From Adiantum capillus-veneris (Eukaryota; Streptophyta; Polypodiopsida; Polypodiales; Pteridaceae), in NCBI GenBank assembly GCA_014529385.2, contig CM043953.1:68260372-68324371 (forward strand): DNA of 64,000 nucleotides. The letters run 5' to 3'. Positions 55,996-64,000 of this stretch are shown here, piece by piece (within the stretch, counting starts at the first letter, position 1; each line of letters starts with the position of its first letter). Both the position numbers and the translations under genes were made by a program. A model generated the notes under the pieces. That model ran no database searches. It saw only the letters and a list, made by a program, of their open reading frames with translations, and was not told the origin of the DNA.

Positions 55996-57146
55996 TTACA
56001 TTGGAGGATGCACGCTCTTGAATCCTCTCAGTCTTTGCATCCGATGACGCTCTCGCACATTCTTTGTGTGATGCCTCCAAGCCCTAGCCGGGTCATGCTC
56101 TCTCTCTCTCTGGATTGATAGATTTTGTGGGAGATTTCCTATGCTATGGCGAGCCTCCAACACTGCACTACCACAAGTCATAGCCATTGATTCTCTGGAA
56201 CGTAATGTTCCCATGGGGCTTGGCATAGAATACTTAGGTCGATTGAAAGAATCAGCTACATGAGTCCTCTCTCCACCTGTTGCCATCGACTCTGGCATGA
56301 CAGTTGTAGGTGCTGGTCTCAGTGGGCTTGGAGTGACATAATAATGGTGGAGTGATCCCCCAAAGTACGTATATCCTTCTAACTCCTTTTTATCAATTGC
56401 TCCGTAACGTCTTCCATACTTTTTGTATGCGATGATTTTCGTTTTCAATCCCTTTGTGTAGGTGAAGACATAAAGTCTTTTCTGCTCTATCAACTCATCG
56501 ACGTAGGGTTCCTTGCATCTATAATAGAGATCTTCCTCTCCATTATTATACTTGTATAACCCCACGTAGACGTTGTCTGTGTTGATTCTCAAAGTTTCAT
56601 TTTCTCGTTTTAACCTCGCATTAGGGAAGCTCATTGTTGGTGCTTTCTCCGCAGGTTCCTCATCTACTTTGGCTTTCATGCCCATCAATCCCCACTTGTC
56701 CACAATGTTAGGATTCAGGACTACCAAGTAAATGATATCTTCGTAATCTAGGTACATATCTCCGCTATAGCTCACGAGCACTAAGTCCTTGAACTCAATT
56801 GGTCTATCTTCTATTTTCACACAGTAGCGGTCCATACCATCTTTGTAGATCTTGGCACCTTGCTTGTTGTCATACTGATACTTGATGAACAATAGCTTCA
56901 TTGTGGCCGAAGGGTTTGATGGTCCTGCTACCATGTTTTCTCTTACGTTTAGGTTTAAATGTCCCAAGTGTTCCATGAAATACTCGTAAGATCTCTTTGA
57001 AGAAGTATCGAAAATACTTTCTTCAGGGATCGGCTCTAACAGTCGTACTACACCTTGGTTTACACTCTCCTCCGTTGATAAAACACTTCCTTGATCCGCT
57101 AAATTTCGGTGTTGGTTGTTGATTGTTTTCCCGATCTCAAAAACAT
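55996..57146 (-). pseudogene. Unknown retroelement protein ORF A (copy 2)
   Basis: A start codon at 57146 gives MFLRSGK, matching copy 1 (MYLRSGK), but a probable one-base loss right after it puts the rest in the frame that is open from 57261 to 55996. Conserved blocks: QGSVLSTEESVNQG ... DTSSKRS, KIYKDGMDRYCVKIEDRP, LYYRCKEPYVDELIEQKRLY and AYKKYGRRYGAID. The protein is about 125 residues longer than copy 1, with a Ser/Pro/Arg-rich basic C-terminus (56330-55996). No zinc knuckle, capsid hallmark, protease or membrane segment. Its place right after the leader suggests a gag-like or nucleic-acid-binding role; this is inference only. Confidence 0.7.
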
Positions 57147-57439
57147 GAAGAAAGTGGAATTTACCGATTGAATCCAAACCTCTTACCTGGAGACGGAGTG
57201 ATCTTCCAACTCTCACGACTGCATGGATTGTTACTTGATCGGTCTCTGCAAATGAATACACTTGATGGCTATGAGATCACTGTATCATTCCAACTGTCAA
57301 CAGATTCAACAATTTCACAATGACTTCAACACAATTTTGCTTGTAGATTATTGACAGTATGTCCAATTTGGGTTTTGACAACTCCTGATATGTTAAATAG
57401 TCTAGGTCTATGAACAGGTCAAAAATGAGTCAAATCTGG

Positions 57440-58180
57440 GATAGAGGTACACCGATCGTGATCGTAGTACAGTGCCCAAATTTAATGAAACTTCACTAGC
57501 TTGTTCACTAGGCTATTTCAAGGCTATCCTCCTGATACTTTTGTATTCAGACCCTAAAAAGTTAAGCTTTTACCAGTTCTTGGTTGGAAGTGTCGGTTTT
57601 CCCGAATCTGTCAGTTTGACTTGCGTTTGGTGTTTGATTTGGGATTTGAGAGATACCTAGGCTTGTCCTATGCACATGCTATCCCTCTGCATGGTTTCTT
57701 CCCAGTTTTGATGTGTTTTGGTCTAATGAAAGTCAATTTCTATGTCCATTTAGTAGTTTTTGACTTGGATCTGTATTCAGATGGTTTGACAGGTATTTTG
57801 AGGTTTTGGATCTTGGTCCTGTATACTTTTGTGTTTATATACACCTGAGGATCTCACAGATGAAATCTGGTCAAAATCTGGCAGAGAGGTACACTGATCG
57901 CGATCGTAGTACAATGCCCAAATTAGACCAAATTTGGTATGCTTGTAGACACTGATGTTCAAGGCTATCCCCCAAGTCTTTTTGCATTTGGATCACCAAA
58001 AGTCAAGATTTTCCAGTTTCTGGGTCTGTCAGGCTAGTTTTACCTAAGTGGCCTGATTTCCTTGATTTTTGATGTTTTTGGGTGTGCTTGCTTTAGACAA
58101 ACTTGTTTAGAATCTTATCAGGAAGGCACATGTCAAATCTTGTACACTTCTGACACAAAGGTACATCGATCGCAATCGTA
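57440..58180 (-). repeat. Leader repeats with palindrome CGATCGCGATCG
   Basis: Copies at 57453-57464 (CGATCGTGATCG), 57895-57906 (TGATCGCGATCG) and 58167-58178 (CGATCGCAATCG), each framed by GGTAC on the left and GTAC on the right. The sequence after each motif is also related (AGTGCCCAAAT, AATGCCCAAAT, AGTGCCAAAT, then CAAGGCTATCC), so units of about 270-440 bp are tandemly repeated. Region 58181-58700 adds no ORF. Confidence 0.85.
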
Positions 58181-58706
58181 GTACCAGTGCCAAATCTGGT
58201 GAAATTTAGTCTGCTCCCTCTGACAAATGTTTTACAGTGTTTTATGCTATCACTTGGTGGTTTGAATCAATATCAACTCTATTTGGTCAAATTTTCTAAA
58301 TTTCAGAGTCTTATGGCCTTTTTGCCAAAGTTATGGTTTCCTGGTTTCACGACTCTAATTTTTGCCCCAAATCTGACTAGAATGTGATTTACTTATCCTA
58401 CTCCTAAGTACAGAAATGAAAGAACATAAAGAAATGAATCAAACAAAACAAACAAGACGGATTTCGGGTGAGATTTCAATACTGAATCGAATTAGAGAAA
58501 TTGAAGAGCAAAAATATTTTGAACACTCTCACTCACAGCTCCCTAAATCTCCTAAGAGAGGATCTAGACGGTCCACAGACTCTAGACTCCACTAAGCTCT
58601 AAACCGCTGTCTAGCAGCCTAACTGAGGTGTAAAATGGATTTGTGGATTGATCTTCTTTTAAGGAAGCTAACTGTGTACTCGGTCACTCATCACCTAAGG
58701 TGCATT

Positions 58707-58723
58707 CCCCGTCAGCGGCGCCA
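58707..58723 (-). other. Primer-binding site, tRNA-Asp type
   Basis: Minus strand TGGCGCCGCTGACGGGG, one base after the LTR end CAAACA. Two to three differences from the standard plant tRNA-Asp site. Confidence 0.85.
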
Positions 58724-58724
58724 A

Positions 58725-59630
58725 TGTTTGTGGGTCGCCTCTACGGACGTCCATAGCATAGCTCTCATGTATCAACATAAAATATCAATACAAGGGAAGC
58801 AACTCGGATGAGGCATGGAAATTCACTAGGGTGTCAATCCTAATGAAGTGAACTCAAAGAGATGCAACTACTAACTCTGCAAGCAAATCATACGCATTAA
58901 AGCCAAGTAATCTGCCTATGTCCTTCTACACAGCTCTACAAACGTCACACCAGTTTACCATGCAAATCATGTCGGATTCACACGAAACTTGAAGGAGAGC
59001 TACAGGGGACTATCAGGAACATATCCTATCACTGTCACAGCATTATCAAGAGGTACAAAGATCGCGATCGCTCATCCCAAAGTCAGCAAAAACAGTGAAT
59101 AGGTGATCCTAAAGGGTCGTTTTAGGGTCCCTAAAGCCTCTCCTAGGGTCAAAACAACATAAAATACGCATATAAGCACTCAAAACAATGATTTAAGGTT
59201 TCAAACTCGTAGGTGAAAACCTACACCGAATCTTGAATGATTACACTTGAATGGAAGAGCACAGTAAGAGGAATACAATGCAATAAACGAATCTAAATTT
59301 GGATTACCGTAGCCACAGTAGCGAAGATTACAAGTTGGAGCAAGAAGAAGCTCTCAAACGTACGTTGTCTTCTCAGTTTGTGATAAAAAAGATCATGTTC
59401 AAACTTACAAAATTGACCGTTATAGTTTAGGTCTTTACAAATGGCTTGTCTGGCCAAAAGCTCCTAAACTTCTAACTGGCTCTCTAATATACAATTGGTC
59501 ACAGAAAAATAATCATAAATTATATTACAAGTTCTCGGCTTAGAGATGCTCTCTTACAAAAGAATTTTACAAGGGTTTCCCACAAAAATGTGACTCCTTC
59601 TCTCGAAACCGCCGCTTCGTCCGCCAAACA
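58725..59630 (-). repeat. 5' LTR of the 14.8 kb element (906 bp)
   Basis: Minus strand TGTTTGGCGG ... CCCACAAACA. Carries the palindrome AGATCGCGATCG (59059-59070) after GGTACAA. Followed on the right by AGAGA. Confidence 0.92.
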
Positions 59631-59635
59631 AGAGA

Positions 59636-59890
59636 AAATGCCAAAGATGGTCACACAACGACCAACAACAAGGTGGGTTCCAAAATCATGCAAAAACTCA
59701 ATCACAAAGAACCCACATATATTGGCAACCGCTTCTCATGGGAAATAAAGCAAAGGTTACATCAGTCCCTACAAGAATTGAAGAACTTGTTTCACAAAAC
59801 ATTGTCAACGTAAGACAAGCAAGTCAAGAGGAGCCAAAGTATGCCAACTTACTGGACAAAATGGTGGCATCCATAAACCAACACAATTGA
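59636..59890 (+). pseudogene. Base element: continuation with WxPK motif
   Basis: Resumes after the AGAGA site with KMPKMVTQRPTTRWVPKS and runs to a TGA at about 59888 (EEPKYANLLDKMVASINQ). The fifth WxPK motif of this reading frame is here. Beyond about 60100 the element cannot be followed. Confidence 0.55.
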
Positions 59891-62220
59891 AGAGGCCTAA
59901 ATCTCTCAAAACTTATGGGATTGGATTTTTATCCTTGAATAGGTACGTCCAAGTTGCCATTGAAATACGTGGTTTAAAAGTCAGAGTCGAGCGGCTATGC
60001 CACCAAATGAGTGAGGCGCTAGTCCCAAAGCTTCAATTAGTATTCTGTGTGGTTTAAGTGTCTTAGCTATTCTACGTATTGCTCAAGCTGCAAGAGTTGA
60101 GCATATTTATGTTGTGTCACTTATGCTGATATAAGTGAGCATAAGAGTCAAAGTTTATGTATATTAAGTTTGGTGAAGTGAAGGAGGAAGTCCAAAAAGA
60201 CACTTAGGCACTGAGCACACTAGGTATGAGTGGAAAAGCTTCTAGATCAAAAACCCTTCTTGGAAACATGGAAGCTATTGCGACATCCTTTGATGTCACA
60301 TGTTCTACATTTGTTCCTTGAAGCACCCATCAAATCTCTCTTTCACACTGCATGCTTTTGTTTGGAAAATCTCTCTTGTACATATAGAGTGTCCAAATAA
60401 TGGCACTTTCATTAGGCAATCTTGCTTTGTTTCGCCCAAGCAATCACCTTGCATGACATGTACTTCAAGTCTAAATGCTCAACTCCAATAAGAGCATATA
60501 CCAAAGAAATTTTTTTCCCATTGGGTTTTTTTCCTTTGGTAATTCAAGTTCTAGACCCTAATCTAGAAATATCCTTCATCATCGTCGTTGGAGAGGGGGA
60601 ATGGGAAACACACCCGACACACAAACAGCAGCCCCTATATAGCTGAGGGTATTCACAGCACCCCTTTCCTCTCAAAAACACCTTCGAAAAAAGCGATTCA
60701 CACTAGCAGGGCCTCGCCTGCACTTTGCCCAATGCACACACAACCTGCACAGTCGCCAGACAACAATCACACCGATCTTGCCCGCTTCCAGCTCTTCCAC
60801 AAATCGACACCTCTCTCTCTTTCTCTCTCACACACACAAGGGGCCCGGGGGACGCACGCGCTCACACACACCGGCACCACACATCCTAGAGACGAGCAAA
60901 GAAGAAAGGGGAGAAGGGGGGAAAGACGACACCAAAATCAGCAATCATAGCTTCTCCTTTAAAACAAAAAACACCTGTACAGGATCCATATGGTCTACTC
61001 ATGGTCGCACTATAGCCATCACAACTTCATACAAAGGGGCACATACCTCTCTCAAAGTTCGACTTCCTCGGCACACGCCTCCACAGAAAATCTAACTCTC
61101 ACTTCGCTTTGACAACAACTTTTCGTCTTGATCCCCTTTACTCGCTACCTCTCGTGCAAGCCCTTCGCTCTTTCGAGCCGCTTTGCAGACCACTCGTGCC
61201 AGCCTCGACCCTTGATCGCGAGAGCACAAGCCAGTTTGTTTTTTTCCTTCCTCAATTCTCCTTTTTCGCCCCCAAGCCAAAGAAAAACTCTTCTTCTTTT
61301 CCGAAAACGACTGCCCCTTCCCTCACCTCTTTCTCTTCTTTTTCTTAAGGCCAAGAAAGAGTTTCTTTTTTTGGCAATGGCGCCCCGCCGAAGCCCTCTC
61401 CTCAAGCCTTCCCTTCATTTTTTTTTTTGGCCCTCCTCCTTATGTTCTTGTAAGCTTACCCTTTTTGCTCTTTTTCCAAGTCCAGCCTTTCTTTTTTTCC
61501 CCTTAAATTTACAAACAAGGGGCTCTTAGCACCTGATTTGCACGTCGTCTGTGCTCCATGCACTCGAATTCGCCAAAATGGGTTCTCTCGGTCACACTGC
61601 ATGGGAACTTCAATGCAGCAATTCCGAATTTCCGCTCTCATCCACCACTCGATGCCACGCTAGCCCTGGACAATGCGTCTGAAAATGAAAAAAAACTTCT
61701 GATCTTTTTTTATCACGATTGCCTGCCACCCGGATGTGCGTATCGTGATGCCCATGAATCTGATCGGTGATCCGCAAGTTTTGACTGACGCCCCACATTG
61801 CATGCGATTTTCCAGAACCCAAGCGAGCTCAAAAAACTCCTATTGACGCGCCTACCAACATGGCCCGGTGAGCACATACCTGACCCAGACAAATATTCCT
61901 CAGCCCATAACTTGCCCGTTTGAGCTCCGAATGACGAACCGAAAAGACCGGCATGATCGACAGCTTGAGCTTTACATGTGTATCCATTGATCCCATTTTT
62001 CTCCACTTGTCTGTACCTGCCCTATCCGTCGGGACCTGCAAAGCATGCCATCTTCGGACAATTATAACTTTCACACCGGGACTTTGTTTGGCGAGCTGTC
62101 TGGACGAGCTTCTAGAGCATCTCGAATACCACATTTGGAGACACATTTCCCGCATTTTGAACACATTGACTTGCCGTCATCATTATCTCACTTTGGAGGC
62201 CCCTCGGCCTAAAAACCCAC
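59891..62220. other. Unassigned region with a plus-strand TATA box
   Basis: No supported gene. A TATA box (CTATATAGC, about 60634-60642) precedes a pyrimidine-rich segment (60650-61500) with CTCTCTCTCT and long T runs, consistent with an LTR or promoter leader, but no ends or duplicated site were found. 61500-62200 looks like unique sequence. Confidence 0.35.
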
Positions 62221-62394
62221 TTTAAGCATACATTTTCTGAGGTCTCCCACACAGGCTTTAGCCCTCTACCATGCACCTGTTAGCATCCTTTGCACTGCAT
62301 AGCACACTTTAAGCATACATTTTCTGAGGTCTCCCACACAGGCTTTAGCCCTCTACCATGCACCTGTTAGCATCCTTTGCACTGCATAGCACAC
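62221..62394. repeat. Exact 87-bp tandem duplication
   Basis: 62221-62307 and 62308-62394 are identical (start TTTAAGCATACATTTTC, end GCATAGCACAC). It lies between the integrase end and the presumed 3' LTR of the right-edge element. Confidence 0.95.
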
Positions 62395-62473
62395 TTTATA
62401 GCGCGGACCAATTTTGGTTGCACCATCATTGCCCACTCCCCTGTTGAACATTCATGTTCAGCCAAAACTAGCT

Positions 62474-63061
62474 TTATTGAACTTGAAACTTGTAACACTT
62501 TGTAAACACTCGACTACACTGGAAAACACATCTCCATACGTACAATATGTACAAAACTGTATGTCTGTTACCCTTGAGCCCTTTCAAGTGGGTTGCCCAA
62601 CCCCACCGGGTCACAATTTGATGCACATCGGGCACCACTCCCCTATCAAAGTATAGCTTGAGCTGCACCCCATTTACCCTGTGCCTGAGAAGCTTACCAT
62701 TGGCTCTCACCAGCTGATAAGTCCCATTCGAAAAGGTCTTTTGCACTTTGTACGGACCCGTACATTTCTTTTTGAACTTCTTCTGGAAGGTGAACTCCAA
62801 GTAGCTCTCATACTTCATTACTAGGTCCCCTTCTTCTTTTTTTTCCTTTGGCAGACTCTCATTGACTTTGGCCATTCTCCTTTTCCACTGCTTCACATAG
62901 TAGTCTGCTACTGCCTCTCTATCCACATGTATTGCCTCAAGTCCGACAATCCTATCTTGTGAGACAGCTTGTGGGGTGGCATTGATGCGCCACATACCCT
63001 TCAAAGCACCCAACTGTGCATGCACTGGCAGCACTGCCTCCTTACCATAAACCAAACTCAA
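62474..63061 (-). pseudogene. Tat-like integrase C-terminal domain
   Basis: LVYGKEAVLPVHAQLGALKG is the conserved segment after the integrase core. EGDLVMKYESYLEFTFQKKF and CTGPYKVQKTFSNGTYQLVR form the GPY/F module (near 62745). NGKLLRHRVNGVQLKLYF ends the conserved part. Continuous for 195 codons to TGA. Frame differs from the core upstream (right). Confidence 0.88.
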
Positions 63062-63500
63062 ATGGAGTAAAGTTGGTCGCCACTCATTAGGACGTCCTGT
63101 AGGCCCATAGACACTTTTCTAGATTGATCTCCCATTCTGTTTCCTGCTTATACACATACTTCGTGAGCATTTTGATGATTTGTCCGTTGGCACTCTCCAC
63201 AAGACCATTGCATTGGGGATGATAAGGCGAGGAAAACCGATGTTGAATCTTTAGTTTTTCCACCAATGCCTACATAAGCTTGCTTCTGAACCCTTGCCCT
63301 CTATCAGAAATGAGTACCCACGGCACTCCAAAACGGCAACAAATGTTATCGAAAACAAAGTGGGCCACAACCTGTGCATTTACCTCCTTCACAGCTTTGG
63401 CCTCGACCCACCTGGTGAGGTAGTCGATGGCAACCACGACATACTTCTTACCACTTGTAGACTTAGGGAGTGGACCGATGGCATCCAAATCCCACTTTTC
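63062..63500 (-). pseudogene. Tat-like integrase catalytic core
   Basis: First Asp in WDLDAIGPLPKSTSGKKYVV, second in VLISDRGQGF (near 63305). After a stop at 63270, SPYHPQCNGLVESANGQIIK (near 63210) holds the Glu. So D, D and E remain but a stop and a frame change separate them from each other and from the C-terminal domain. Confidence 0.88.
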
Positions 63501-63509
63501 AAAATCATT

Positions 63510-63775
63510 CTAAGCAACAATCGCTCCCTGTGACTCAGCTGTCAAACGCCTCTCTCCTATAGTCTGACATTCATGGCAGGTCTTGCACCAATAGTGCACA
63601 TCCTTCACTACTGAAGGCCACCAAAAACCCGCTCTCAACACTCGAAACAATACTTGACCTTTCCCCTGGTGTCTGCTCTCCTCATGACATTGCTCCAGTA
63701 CCAAGTTAATCTCTTCTTTATAGAGCACTCTTCTCAGCACCCCGTCTCTTCCGTAAGTCATTAGGTCTTCACCTA
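63510..63775 (-). pseudogene. Tat-like integrase zinc finger
   Basis: CHEESRHQGKGQVLFRVLRA with GFWWPSVVKDVHYWCKTCHE gives the H-H-C-C zinc-binding pattern at the integrase N-terminus. Preceded by DGVLRRVLYKEE, typical of the linker. Confidence 0.87.
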
Positions 63776-64000
63776 TTAGTGTAAATTTGTGAGCTTTCTG
63801 AACTACCCTCCTCCTCTATAGTTTACACAGACCTTGAGGACACTGCCCGATACTCAAGAAATCTTCCACCTCCTTCAATGACTCCCTACTTGTGTATGTG
63901 GCCGGGGCCACATATATACCTGTGACATGTACCTGCACCTTACTGCTTTCTAGTTGGTCTGCCTCTTGGTTGTGCTCTCTCTTCACATGCTTGAACTGGA
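63776..64000 (-). pseudogene. End of a second (archaeal-type) RNase H, running off the window
   Basis: The minus strand enters from the right edge with FKHVKREHNQEADQL, matching the last motif of the extra RNase H of Tat elements (usually P-R-x2-N-x2-A-D-x-L). A linker follows, with a TAG near 63820 before the integrase frame. Supports Tat affiliation of this element. Confidence 0.65.

Larger units (their letters stand above)
44852..59630 (-). mobile_element. Complete 14.8 kb LTR retrotransposon with unknown ORFs, no RT
   Basis: On the minus strand: 5' LTR (59630-58725), tRNA-Asp-type primer site, leader with palindromic repeats, ORF A, an integrase C-terminal remnant, a protease remnant, a second repeat region, ORF B, an unassigned region, polypurine tract, 3' LTR (45894-44990, with its outer 138 bp duplicated to 44852). 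No RT, RNase H or integrase core seen. LTRs begin TGTTTGGCGG and end CCCACAAACA. Divergence between the LTRs is roughly 10 percent by eye over the first 300 bp of the plus strand, so insertion is fairly old. Confidence 0.92.

Noticed and set aside
44852-59630. Reading the element as plus-strand
   Set aside because: Primer site, purine tract and the protease, integrase, ORF A and ORF B frames all lie on the minus strand.
60588-61529. Several overlapping frames in the pyrimidine-rich region
   Set aside because: Frames on both strands are equally open, as expected from CT-rich sequence; no domain seen.
1-64000. Prokaryotic operon, phage or plasmid origin
   Set aside because: No compact gene arrangement; all recognisable proteins are plant-type LTR retroelement domains with plant primer sites and TATA boxes.

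Overview
This 64 kb window is nuclear DNA of a land plant, in a region built almost entirely of LTR retrotransposons nested inside one another. Plant origin is supported by Ty3/gypsy and Ty1/copia polyproteins of plant type, primer-binding sites for tRNA-Asp and initiator tRNA-Met, a chromovirus with a chromodomain, Tat-type pol fragments, and TATA boxes in long LTRs. I cannot name the species. A non-flowering plant (fern, lycophyte or moss relative) seems plausible from the gag/protease families, but that is only an inference. No bacterial-type operons, CRISPR arrays, rRNA or tRNA genes were seen. The only candidate host gene is a broken one on the minus strand near 16.6 kb.

Layout. 1-1654 (+): Tat-like reverse transcriptase with a decayed RNase H. 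1741-5180 (-): 5' end of an LTR element (LTR, tRNA-Asp primer site, long leader with repeated 12-bp palindromes, an unknown first ORF). 6157-8880 (+): truncated chromovirus copy 1. 8881-9079 and 16202-16725 (-): a broken gene split by a complete gag-only LTR element (9080-16201, duplicated site GGTTC), whose gag appears to start with an exon inside the 5' LTR. 18697-20027: an inverted-repeat DNA element in a TTAA site. About 20.58-60.1 kb: a base element of gag-protease type carrying two independent insertions. The first is a copia element (20590-42060, site TTTTG), which carries a gypsy element (24352-41289, site AAGCA), which carries a chromovirus (27022-34363, site GAAAA). The second is a 14.8 kb minus-strand LTR element (44852-59630, site AGAGA). 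62.4-64 kb (-): integrase and the end of a second RNase H of another Tat element.

The nesting rests on duplicated target sites read directly from the sequence. Removing each insertion together with one site copy brings the flanking reading frame back into register.

The strongest candidate for something undescribed is the minus-strand family represented by 44852-59630 and the 5' part at 1741-5180. Both members have a tRNA-Asp-type primer site, a 1.3-1.6 kb leader with a family-specific repeated 12-bp palindrome that also occurs once in the LTR, and a related first protein (ORF A) starting M-[FY]-LRSGK that I cannot assign to any known gag. The complete member also has a long Pro-rich, coiled-coil ORF (ORF B) and no visible RT, so it probably depends on another element. 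The second candidate is the gag element at 9080-16201, with its LTR-encoded start exon and its transcription start expected inside a CA microsatellite.
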